Below, piece after piece: positions 1 to 7,069 of a DNA stretch of 26,847 nucleotides; position 1 is the first letter of the stretch; the number at the start of each line of letters is the position of its first letter. A program made the position numbers and the translations under genes. The notes beneath the pieces were generated by a model. That model worked only from the letters and a program-made list of their open reading frames with translations. It had not been told where the DNA came from and made no database searches. Source of the DNA: WTXA01 sp041741995 (GTDB lineage Bacteria; Bacillota; TC1); assembly GCA_041741995.1 (NCBI GenBank), contig JBGSJN010000104.1:1-26847 (forward strand), written 5' to 3'.

Positions 1-1
1 C

Positions 2-52
2 TGGGCTGATTTAGAACAAAAGAAGCAAAAGGCAATTCAAAAAGCAATGTAA
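2..52 (+). CDS. C-terminal tail of an unidentified gene
   Basis: Only the last 16 codons are inside the window, ending at the TAA at 50-52. The tail is charged and glutamine-rich (…LEQKKQKAIQKAM), as at the end of a helical cytoplasmic protein. It is followed directly by the hairpin at 55-90, which fits the end of a transcription unit. The reading is open from base 2, but so little is visible that no family can be named. Confidence 0.4.
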   Translation, partial: WADLEQKKQKAIQKAM

Positions 53-54
53 AA

Positions 55-90
55 AAGATAACCAGAAATCATACGAATTCTGGTTATCTT
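55..90. terminator. 13-bp hairpin, bidirectional terminator candidate
   Basis: A perfect 13-bp inverted repeat (AAGATAACCAGAA at 55-67, TTCTGGTTATCTT at 78-90) encloses a 10-nt loop. It begins 3 bp after the stop of the plus-strand gene. On the minus strand the stem is followed by six U, so the intrinsic signal is better in that direction, ending transcription from the cupin remnant side. On plus the following sequence is only moderately U-rich. Confidence 0.65.
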
Positions 91-176
91 AACACTTTAA
101 TTTTAACTATTTTTCTTGTCTACTTGACAAGGGATGCATCATTATTCATGCCTGTTTTTTATTCAATTTATTTACT

Positions 177-451
177 TTATTCTATACCTTTAGCATATCT
201 GTCATCTTCCGGTCTTGGGCTTATTGTTACATACATACTCATGTCTTCTTCAATCTTTGGTATGCTGAAATCATCCTCACCTGCTACTAGTCCAATGGAA
301 CCATCTTGTAGTTTAATGATCTTTTCGTTTACCAGCAATTCTCCTGTACCTTTAAGCACGTGATATATTAAGGCTGATGTTCCATGTTTTCACTATTAGT
401 TTTCATAGTAAAAACCTAGGTTTCTTAATCAAATGATATCACATCCATCAT
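177..451 (-). pseudogene. Degraded cupin-domain gene
   Basis: The 3' part (359 down to 177) encodes 60 residues reading LKGTGELLVNEKIIKLQDGS, the usual turn and strand pattern of a small cupin beta-barrel (V.KG.G.L.V...I.L..G). Upstream the pattern continues in another frame: ATG AAA ACT AAT … GAA CAT CAG CC then TTA ATA TAT CAC GTG CTT AAA. A single-base deletion near 370-375 therefore split HQ(A)LIYHVLKG. Further upstream, in the same frame as the ATG AAA, lie two in-frame stops (TAA, TAG), and then ATG ATG at 451 preceded by AAGGA. I read this as a small single-domain cupin gene killed by one frameshift and two nonsense changes. The short C-terminal piece could in principle start at the GTG at 359, but no ribosome binding site precedes it. 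Substrate unknown. Confidence 0.6.
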
Positions 452-556
452 TTCCTTACAAACTTATATCATCATCTCTAAAGCTAAATTATGCAGGTAA
501 AATATCTTTTTAAAAAAATAGAACAGCTGCGCCTAAGATTTGACACCCCATCCTTG

Positions 557-1336
557 TCAAATGAATTTTAGCCCTATTATGATTGAGACTAAGGCAATAA
601 CAACACTTAATAGAGTTCCAACTAAATATTTCTCTGCAAAGTTCCTGTCATCAAGTTGTTTAAATCTGGCTAAGCTCTTGGCTGCCAAAACAAAGCCTAT
701 AGCTCCTATTTGACCACTTAATCCTAGGGTCAGCATTATTATTCTTTCAAGTACTCCAATTAAATATCCACTTCTTATATACTTCTCTTTGTCCTCATTA
801 ATATTTGTCTCGTTCATAAAATCTTTTTCTTGCAAGGAAAAGATTTTAAATATATATCTTATTACAACTGATGAAGGTGTTGTGCATATTAAATATAGTA
901 AAACAATTATCAGTATATTCTCGAATTGTATTATCCCGGTATTTTGAATTATATACTCAATAATTCTTGTCCCAACCTCATTTAAACCATGGATAAATGA
1001 ACTCCCTATATATAAAACCAGAATATGTATTAACTGATCAATTAAAAAAGCTGTAAATTCCTTATTTTTCTTTAATTTATTCATTTCAGCTATCTTCTTT
1101 TTAATCATTATATGTACCAGATCAATAGACCCATGTAATATTACTACTGATAGCCAAATTAAAATAACCCTATCCACTGGAGCAAACCATATTAAAGCTA
1201 AAAATATCATCAATGAATAAATCAGACAATGTATTATAAAATATTTAAGACTTTTAGTCTTCTTTTTGGCTAATTCACTAGTTTGAAAGATAAAATCACC
1301 TAGTATATGGGCAATTAGTAATAGTGTTAGTTCCAT
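557..1336 (-). CDS. DUF3307 family integral membrane protein
   Basis: The 259-residue protein is hydrophobic. Its N-terminus carries the DUF3307 hallmark HILGDFIFQTSELAKKK followed by a conserved FIIHCLIYS helix, then a second His/Asp helix (LHGSIDLVHIMIKKK), a third (FLIDQLIHILVLYI), and C-terminal membrane segments ending in a GLSGQIGAIGFVLAAKSLARF stretch. Family role is not established; the regularly spaced His and Asp residues in membrane helices are striking. Its ATG overlaps the stop of the SatD-like gene by one base (TAATG), with AGAGGTG as ribosome binding site inside that gene, so the two are translationally coupled. DUF3307 and SatD proteins are commonly adjacent in Firmicutes, which supports joint function. 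Likely location is the cytoplasmic membrane. Confidence 0.85.
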   Translation of the reverse strand: MELTLLLIAHILGDFIFQTSELAKKKTKSLKYFIIHCLIYSLMIFLALIWFAPVDRVILIWLSVVILHGSIDLVHIMIKKKIAEMNKLKKNKEFTAFLIDQLIHILVLYIGSSFIHGLNEVGTRIIEYIIQNTGIIQFENILIIVLLYLICTTPSSVVIRYIFKIFSLQEKDFMNETNINEDKEKYIRSGYLIGVLERIIMLTLGLSGQIGAIGFVLAAKSLARFKQLDDRNFAEKYLVGTLLSVVIALVSIIIGLKFI

Positions 1337-2172
1337 TATTCACCTCTGTATTTTTCTTTAATATATAGCAATATTGTTAAATCAATGTTTCTTATATATA
1401 TAATATTAGCTTTTTTAATAATATTTTCTATATTTTGTCTAGTTGTATTTGTTATTGAAGCGATTAGTGTTGAAAGCCCTTTAACTTTGAATGTTTCTAT
1501 TATCATATCCTCAGCCATATTAAGATTTTCGTCTATATAGATTGGAAACTTCTCCTGATTATTATATTTTTTAATAACAGTTGTCTCATTTCCTGTTAAT
1601 TTATTCCTGTCTTCAAATAGCTTATAGATATTTTTAATTTTATCGTAATCAATTGATTGTTCATCAATTAATGGAACTATTAGTTCATATAGTAGTTGGA
1701 TAGTTGTTTGTGTCTTACTTTGTTGTTGTATTAGCAGGTTTCTTATATTTAATAATGTATTCAGATATTTATCATTTTTGTTATTTGAATTGAATAGTAT
1801 GGTGTAGTCGTTCTTTTCCTGGGTCAGCTGCATTGCTCGTCTTGCATAGTGGTAGGTTGGTCCATCTTGTTCTGATGATGTACCGTCTTTTATCCTTATG
1901 TCCCACTCTCCATATCCTATTCCACATCTAATTTGTAGTGGTGCAAGTATTGTGCTTAGTAATCTATAGTAGAGAATAGCAGCTTGTGGATTTTTGAAGA
2001 GCCCTTGAAATTCGTCTCCAGCACTAAAGATCACTTCAAATTCAAGTGCTGGTTCAAAGATCTGGTTTAGAACAGACAATGTTTTTTTTATGAATATCTG
2101 TAGTTCTTCTCTATTTTTTTTGTTTATTTTTTTTGATTCTATAATGTCTATCATCAATGTTGTGTAGTTCAT
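1336..2172 (-). CDS. SatD family protein
   Basis: I chose the ATG at 2172 (MNYTTLMIDIIESKK) because AGGTGA lies five bases upstream; the in-frame GTG at 2181 is part of that site. The N-terminal half has the SatD signature: a DIIESKK strand, then FSAGDEFQGLF (about residues 48-58) and RCGIGYGEW. This resembles the arrangement of nucleotide-cyclase or GGDEF-like folds, though that comparison is my inference. The C-terminal part (LSTLIASITNTTRQNIENIIKKA) looks like a helix-turn-helix. SatD is named from a streptococcal sat operon, and its biochemical role is unclear. It is the first gene of a two-gene unit with the DUF3307 protein, transcribed from the promoter at 2201-2228. A soluble regulator or nucleotide-sensing partner for the membrane protein is plausible but unproven. 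Confidence 0.82.
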   Translation of the reverse strand: MNYTTLMIDIIESKKINKKNREELQIFIKKTLSVLNQIFEPALEFEVIFSAGDEFQGLFKNPQAAILYYRLLSTILAPLQIRCGIGYGEWDIRIKDGTSSEQDGPTYHYARRAMQLTQEKNDYTILFNSNNKNDKYLNTLLNIRNLLIQQQSKTQTTIQLLYELIVPLIDEQSIDYDKIKNIYKLFEDRNKLTGNETTVIKKYNNQEKFPIYIDENLNMAEDMIIETFKVKGLSTLIASITNTTRQNIENIIKKANIIYIRNIDLTILLYIKEKYRGE

Positions 2173-2200
2173 AGTTCTCACCTGCCTTACCTATATGGTA

Positions 2201-2228
2201 ATTATATCAAAATATATAAATATAGCAA
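2201..2228 (-). promoter_or_regulatory. Sigma-A type promoter of the SatD-DUF3307 unit
   Basis: Reading minus, TTGCTA (2228-2223) and a perfect TATAAT (2206-2201) are separated by 16 bp. The start would be near 2194, leaving a leader of about 20 nt before the SatD ATG at 2172. The -35 box overlaps the proximal copy of an 18-bp direct repeat. Confidence 0.55.
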
Positions 2229-2271
2229 CTTATTTTAATTGCATTTTATATTTGCAACTTATTTTAATTGC
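2225..2271. repeat. Two identical 18-bp direct repeats, candidate operator
   Basis: GCAACTTATTTTAATTGC occurs at 2225-2242 and again, base for base, at 2254-2271, a 29-bp period. Each copy also has dyad character (GCAA…TTGC). The pair lies between the helicase stop and the SatD promoter, with copy one overlapping the -35 box. This fits tandem binding sites for a regulator; the regulator is not evident in the window. Confidence 0.6.
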
Positions 2272-2272
2272 T

Positions 2273-4384
2273 TTAATTTACCCCATTTACTTCAAGATAC
2301 CCGTTCCTAACACAATCATCTAACAACAACCTCTTAACACCTTCACTATTAAACTCAACAACCACTAAATCACCAACCATCTCCAAAACAACACCCACAC
2401 CAAACCTATTATGAACAACCCCGACACCAGCAACAAAACCACTCATAATCTCAGACATATCATTATTGACAACAGAACCAGCAACTCCTACAGATTCAAC
2501 TAATAACTCACCAACAAATCTAGAAACCCTAACCAACCTGCTATTAAAAACATTAGAACAAAGAAGCAACAAATCCTGCCTCGCCCTAGTAACAGCAACA
2601 TAAAACAACCTAACCTCCTCCTCAAAAAGAGACAAATCACCCTCATCCCTCAACCTCACACTCTCTCCACTTGGAAACTGCCCCTCAAGTAAATCAACCA
2701 GAACAACCCTATCAAACTCAAGACCCTTACTAGAATGCACAGTAGACAAAGTTACCCGATTATCAGTAGACCTGGAACAACCCATAACCTCCTCAATCAC
2801 ATCCAACCTACTGAAAATATCCTCAGGAACACAACCCTCACCAAGAGAAGCCCCGATACTCCGCAACACACTTAACTTCTGCAACAAGGCCTCCTTAACA
2901 AAACCCCTGCCAGCCAAACCATTTATACTCTCAACATAACCCATATCCCACTCAATAAAACCAATAACCTCAACAGCATTTAAGGACCTCAACTTCTCAA
3001 AATCCTCCCTACGCTGTAGTATCATTTTAATATTACTATCATATAGTCCAGGAAAATCCAACAAAGTATTAAAAACATTCCCCCTATAATTATCCTTAAC
3101 ATAATCAAACATCTGCTTGCTAATATAGCAGTCCAACTTAAAATAAATTTTCTCAAAAGCATCAATATCCCCAAAATCCCTGGCAAAACTTAAATAAGCT
3201 TTAATATCCTCCAAAATAAAATGACTAAAAAACCCCGATTTGTTCTCCCTGACCGAAAAAGAAATATTTTCTTTCAACAAAACATCTACTATGGGGATAA
3301 CAGACTCATTATTCCTAAACAGAATGCCAATACTATTATTCTCAAATCCCTTCTTTTCCATCTTGATTAATTCCACAATATACTCATACTGATCTTTCAA
3401 ATCAACCAGATTCCTTCGTTGGACTTTAGTCCCCTCTTCATTTACACAGAACATACTCTTATCATAACGACTTTTATTCTGTTTAATAAACCTGTCAGCA
3501 GCCACTACAATACTCTTAGTTGAGCGATAATTTTGTTGCATCAAAAGCACCTTGGAATTCTTATAGGTCTTTTCGAAATCAAGCAACATCTTAGGATTTG
3601 CACCTCTAAAACCATAAATACTCTGATCCTCATCCCCCACCATAAAAATATTTCCGTCATCACCCACCAGTAACCTGATAATTTCATGCTGCACCACAGA
3701 AATATCCTGAGCCTCATCAATATTAAAATACTTGAACCTATTCTTTAAATTATCCAGAATTGACTTATTCTGCCTTAATATATGATATGAATAAGTCAGC
3801 ATATCATCATAATCCATAAGCCTGTTATTAATCTTATAGGACTCATAGGCCATATATATTTCCCCAAAGTCACAACCGGCTATACTAAGACTATCAATCT
3901 CATTTTTCTTAAGCATCATGTTCTTACAGTAGGTTATTTTCCTGGTTATCTCTCTTAATGTATCTTCCCCAATATATTCATTATTAAGCTCCAGATAAAT
4001 CTGCTTGATAATATGGCTGTTATTCTCGCACACATCAAAAGCTTTGGTATTTTTCAGCTGTTCATAGTCCCTTATCACCTGATAGGCAAAACTATGAATT
4101 GTCCTGAAATTCAATTTATTAATATATTTCTTGCCAAAGATACTCAAAAATCTCTGCTTCATATCATTAGCCGCCGCCACACTAAAAGTCAAGGCCAGAA
4201 TTTCTTCTGGATTGACACCATGATTATACAGCATATTACCAATCCTTAAGATAATTACAGTTGTCTTACCACTTCCAGGAACGGCCAATAGAAGGTTCGC
4301 ACCTTCTATTGTAAATACTGCTTTTTCTTGTTGTGGGTTTAATATTATATTATGTTCTTCCCTTATCCTATCTAAAAATATCAA
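2273..4384 (-). CDS. UvrD/PcrA-like superfamily 1 DNA helicase
   Basis: ATP-dependent 3'-5' DNA helicase of the UvrD/Rep/PcrA group, acting in repair and replication-conflict resolution. All SF1 motifs are visible in the 703 residues: Q motif NPQQEKAV (16-23), Walker A AVPGSGKT (34-41), motif II DEAQ, motif III VGDEDQSIYGFRGANP, motif IV QQNYRST, motif V TVHSSKGLEFDRVVL, motif VI LFYVAVTRARQDLLLL. The C-terminus (VVHNRFGVGVVLEM…VEFNSEGVKRLLLDD) matches the small Tudor-like domain that in PcrA contacts RNA polymerase. Length is close to PcrA/UvrD (about 700-750). The start is TTG, preceded by TAGGAG at nine bases. It is monocistronic, with the DUF3307/SatD unit downstream under its own promoter. 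The last third has extreme G/T bias on the coding strand and V/G/L-rich protein, unlike the K/N/I-rich first half. A second, accessory PcrA paralogue is as likely as the main one. Confidence 0.92.
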   Translation of the reverse strand: MIFLDRIREEHNIILNPQQEKAVFTIEGANLLLAVPGSGKTTVIILRIGNMLYNHGVNPEEILALTFSVAAANDMKQRFLSIFGKKYINKLNFRTIHSFAYQVIRDYEQLKNTKAFDVCENNSHIIKQIYLELNNEYIGEDTLREITRKITYCKNMMLKKNEIDSLSIAGCDFGEIYMAYESYKINNRLMDYDDMLTYSYHILRQNKSILDNLKNRFKYFNIDEAQDISVVQHEIIRLLVGDDGNIFMVGDEDQSIYGFRGANPKMLLDFEKTYKNSKVLLMQQNYRSTKSIVVAADRFIKQNKSRYDKSMFCVNEEGTKVQRRNLVDLKDQYEYIVELIKMEKKGFENNSIGILFRNNESVIPIVDVLLKENISFSVRENKSGFFSHFILEDIKAYLSFARDFGDIDAFEKIYFKLDCYISKQMFDYVKDNYRGNVFNTLLDFPGLYDSNIKMILQRREDFEKLRSLNAVEVIGFIEWDMGYVESINGLAGRGFVKEALLQKLSVLRSIGASLGEGCVPEDIFSRLDVIEEVMGCSRSTDNRVTLSTVHSSKGLEFDRVVLVDLLEGQFPSGESVRLRDEGDLSLFEEEVRLFYVAVTRARQDLLLLCSNVFNSRLVRVSRFVGELLVESVGVAGSVVNNDMSEIMSGFVAGVGVVHNRFGVGVVLEMVGDLVVVEFNSEGVKRLLLDDCVRNGYLEVNGVN

Positions 4385-4690
4385 TTAATTTAACTCCTAC
4401 TTATCTCAATCATTTATATTATCCATATCATTAATTCTTCAAACCTACATCTAAATGATACTAGATATAGCACCTTCAAACCACCCTTAGGTAGCCTTTT
4501 CAACCAATTAATCATTTTTTGTCTACAATTTAAACTTATCAATTCTAGAATATCGTCAATAAAAAAGGGGAAATCATTTAGCAGGTATACTTAATATATA
4601 TTTGAATTTCAGTTACCTTTTTGATACCATTGATTCAAACAACAACACTTAAGAGCAAAAACTAACATATGAAAGAAGTCTGAACTAACT
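4385..4690. other. Divergent intergenic region, no gene seen
   Basis: These 306 bp separate the minus-strand helicase from the plus-strand cyclo-ligase, so both promoters should be here. For the helicase a weak candidate is TTGAAG and TATAAA with an 18-bp spacer, close to the gene. On plus I see no good -35/-10 pair; the ribosome binding site of the cyclo-ligase is also weak (GAAAGAAG, 12 bases away). No RNA gene or repeat was recognised. Confidence 0.5.
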
Positions 4691-5287
4691 ATGAAAACTA
4701 TCCCAGAACAAAAAAAATCAATCAGAAAATTAATAAAAGATAAAAATAATCAACTAACAGCTGATTATATTTCATCATCAAGTAAACAAATTACTAAAAC
4801 ACTTATAGACACAGATGCCTTTAAGACCGCAAAAACAGTTATGTGTTATCTTTCCTTTGGGTCTGAAGTTGATACAAAACTAATAATCGATGAATGTTTT
4901 GAACAAGGAAAAACAATCCTCATACCAATAATTATGAGAAACACAGATGCTTCCACCTATATGGAAGCATCACAACTAATAGATTATAATGAAGACCTAG
5001 CCCCCGGTACTATGGGGATCCTAGAACCAATAGCCTCAGCAATACGTATCAAGGATCCAAAAACAATAGACTTAATAATAATCCCAGGACTTGCCTTTGA
5101 CCGACAGGGGAATAGACTTGGTTACGGGTCAGGCTATTATGACTACTTTTTAGGAAGATTAAGAGACGACTGTAATCAGATTGCCATAACCTTCTCTTTT
5201 CAATTAATTGATCATATACCAACCCAAAAACACGATATGAAAGTAAGAAATATAATTACACAAAAGGGACTCAATCATATTAAATGA
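4691..5287 (+). CDS. 5-formyltetrahydrofolate cyclo-ligase
   Basis: Converts 5-formyl-THF to 5,10-methenyl-THF with ATP in the cytoplasm, returning storage or inhibitory folate to the one-carbon pool. The 198 residues match the usual length (about 180-200). The N-terminal KKSIRKLIKDK helix binds the nucleotide phosphates. VMCYLSFGSEVDT and LIPII follow, and the C-terminal family signature LIIIPGLAFDRQGNRLGYGSGYYDYFLGRL contains the glycine-rich, tyrosine-rich ATP/folate site. It is one of two complete plus-strand genes in the window, stands alone, and converges with the lipoprotein gene on the hairpin at 5266-5296. Confidence 0.93.
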   Translation: MKTIPEQKKSIRKLIKDKNNQLTADYISSSSKQITKTLIDTDAFKTAKTVMCYLSFGSEVDTKLIIDECFEQGKTILIPIIMRNTDASTYMEASQLIDYNEDLAPGTMGILEPIASAIRIKDPKTIDLIIIPGLAFDRQGNRLGYGSGYYDYFLGRLRDDCNQIAITFSFQLIDHIPTQKHDMKVRNIITQKGLNHIK

Positions 5288-5296
5288 TCGAGTCCC
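5266..5296. terminator. Bidirectional terminator between convergent genes
   Basis: GGGACTCAATCAT (5266-5278) pairs with ATGATCGAGTCCC (5284-5296) over 13 positions with one mismatch and a 5-nt loop. The cyclo-ligase stop codon lies inside the hairpin. On the minus strand a TTTT tract follows directly, suiting the lipoprotein gene; on plus the following sequence is T-rich but interrupted. Confidence 0.75.
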
Positions 5297-5323
5297 TACT
5301 TTCATCATATTTTATTTATATTA

Positions 5324-6133
5324 TTAAAAGGATTCTTGTATTGATAATAGCAACATGTCTGTCTTTTCACTGTCGGTATATCTTACATAGCATTTGTAAT
5401 CACCATCAATCCAAGTAAAAGTTGTCCCATATTGATCCTTTACTGCTTTGAATTTTTCCTTGTCTCCATATTTTCCATTATAATAATCTACAACTACTTC
5501 TGGTTTTTCAATAGTTTGATAAGCAACACTATACTGCTTTAAATCATAGTAATAATTTTCCAGATACTTATACCTGACAGCAGTATTAACAAATGCTTGT
5601 TCTATTAGATTATTTGGATAATCATTAAAATACTTATTCTCATTTGAATATTCTGACTTTGGAACACCAAAGCTAATCCTAACAGTAGTCCCCAGAGCAT
5701 CCAATAGACCCTCATCTGTAATATTGACACTTACTCTTTGTTCCCCTATTAGACCTTCGAAACTAAAATCATCGAAACTTGCTTCCTCATCTACAGAATC
5801 TAATAAATCCTTATAATAAACCGCCAACTCATCTTTAGTAGCCTTAGATTCAAATTCTAAGATATACATGTCCTTGCCAAATACCCAGTTGGCCTCTTCC
5901 TTGACTTCATATTCACAATTATTTACTCTTAATGCCTCATGGAGAGGCATAAAATCTTTAGGAAATCCTGATAGCAACTTAATTTCAACTTTGCCTTTCC
6001 CGTCATTTCCATCTTTGTTCAAAGAATCCTTATCACTACAGGCACTAAGTGTAAATATTGTCAAAATTGATAAGATAACCAGACAGAATAAAAAAAATAC
6101 AGAATTTTTACTCTTTTTATTAATTCTAACCAT
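5324..6133 (-). CDS. Lipoprotein of unknown function
   Basis: The chosen start (ATG at 6133, MVRINKKSK…) has GGTGA five bases upstream; an in-frame ATG at 6145 lacks such spacing. The N-terminus is a classical lipoprotein signal: basic start, a hydrophobic run FFLFCLVILSILTIF, and lipobox LSAC with the lipidated cysteine at residue 32. A short Ser/Asp/Gly-rich linker follows. The mature part (about 235 residues) is mixed alpha/beta with many Tyr and Asp and no motif I recognise. It should be anchored to the outer face of the membrane. It lies downstream of ablB but has its own promoter candidate, so membership in the osmolyte operon is uncertain. Confidence 0.75.
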   Translation of the reverse strand: MVRINKKSKNSVFFLFCLVILSILTIFTLSACSDKDSLNKDGNDGKGKVEIKLLSGFPKDFMPLHEALRVNNCEYEVKEEANWVFGKDMYILEFESKATKDELAVYYKDLLDSVDEEASFDDFSFEGLIGEQRVSVNITDEGLLDALGTTVRISFGVPKSEYSNENKYFNDYPNNLIEQAFVNTAVRYKYLENYYYDLKQYSVAYQTIEKPEVVVDYYNGKYGDKEKFKAVKDQYGTTFTWIDGDYKCYVRYTDSEKTDMLLLSIQESF

Positions 6134-6168
6134 AATATTCACCATTTCCTTAATTATTATTTAACTCC

Positions 6169-6197
6169 AGTTTATAAATAATAATATCCATTGTCAA
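6169..6197 (-). promoter_or_regulatory. Promoter candidate for the lipoprotein gene
   Basis: On minus, a perfect TTGACA (6197-6192) is followed after 17 bp by TAAACT (6174-6169), 4 of 6 matches to the -10 consensus. It lies in the short gap between the ablB stop and the lipoprotein start. Confidence 0.5.
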
Positions 6198-6216
6198 TAT
6201 TCATAACCACCTGCAG

Positions 6217-7068
6217 CTAAAATTTTTGATTAACTAACTTGTACCAGACATTCATACTCTCAATATTCCCGGATATATTTGTATTATTTACCAAGGTCCC
6301 TGCATAAGTATAGCCAAGTCCACTAAAAGTTTTATTCATTCCAGGAGATAAAGCTCTAGCAATTGTAAAATAGGTAAGTATATCCTTATCTTTAAGATCT
6401 TTTTCCATAGCTTCCAATAGTTGTCTAGCCAAACCTTGTTGACGATAATCTTCAGAAACTGCAAAATCAGTTAACTCTGCATAATTATTATCATAATCAC
6501 ATTCTGCGGAAGCTAGAGCAACCAACTCCCCCCTAATCCTAATTCCATAATATTGAATCTGTTCATGCATGGTCATAGCAATATATTCTTGATCAGTAAT
6601 CGGAAAGGGATATGTTGCAAAAACCTGACTATACAATTCGGTCATATCCTTAATATCTTCACTAGTCATCTTTTCTATTTTTCTGCTCTTAACTTCTCTT
6701 TTTTGCTTTTTGCTTTTTCTTTTAACGTTTAATGATTCAACAAGCACTTCATCGATAAAATCCTTATTCTTGTCAATCATTCTTGCCTCATCAAAATATT
6801 TGCACATAAAATATCCGGTTTCAACACCAAAAAACATATCAGGAACCTTAGCTTCTTCCACATATTCATTAGCAATAAATTCCTTTACACTTCGTTCTGG
6901 AACCTTGGCTATTATCTTTGTATATTCGTTTGATTTTGCCAGATTTTCAACAATTGTGATTATGGTACTAGTATTTTTAGAATCAAGTGACATTATATAG
7001 ACTCTGTCACTTAACTTACCATGTTGAATGGATGTACTCTCGATATTATCAATTTTATCAAATCTCAT
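6217..7068 (-). CDS. ablB: Beta-lysine N6-acetyltransferase
   Basis: Acetylates beta-lysine made by KamA to N-epsilon-acetyl-beta-lysine, a compatible solute known from methanogens and some Firmicutes. The ATG at 7068 (MRFDKIDN) is preferred: AGGAGGAG precedes it by four bases, within the last codons of kamA, and only one base separates the kamA stop from this ATG. The C-terminal half is a GNAT domain (KMTSEDIKDMTELYSQVFATYPFPITD…) with the acetyl-CoA loop DYRQQGLARQLLEAME; the N-terminal half (RVYIMSLDSKN…IIAKVPERSVKEFIANEYVEEA) is the AblB-specific lead domain. The 283 residues fit the family. Strict adjacency and coupling to kamA make this assignment firm. Salt-induced expression is expected from the pathway but is not visible directly. 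Confidence 0.92.
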   Translation of the reverse strand: MRFDKIDNIESTSIQHGKLSDRVYIMSLDSKNTSTIITIVENLAKSNEYTKIIAKVPERSVKEFIANEYVEEAKVPDMFFGVETGYFMCKYFDEARMIDKNKDFIDEVLVESLNVKRKSKKQKREVKSRKIEKMTSEDIKDMTELYSQVFATYPFPITDQEYIAMTMHEQIQYYGIRIRGELVALASAECDYDNNYAELTDFAVSEDYRQQGLARQLLEAMEKDLKDKDILTYFTIARALSPGMNKTFSGLGYTYAGTLVNNTNISGNIESMNVWYKLVNQKF

Positions 7069-7069
7069 T

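Noticed and set aside
124..363. 79-codon plus-strand reading frame
   Set aside because: It is antisense to the decayed cupin gene; its Ser/Pro-rich translation is the mirror of real coding on minus and it has no ribosome binding site.
539..561. Terminator after the DUF3307 gene
   Set aside because: TTTGACA and TGTCAAA form a 7-bp stem over the stop codon, but no U-tract follows on minus; too weak to annotate.
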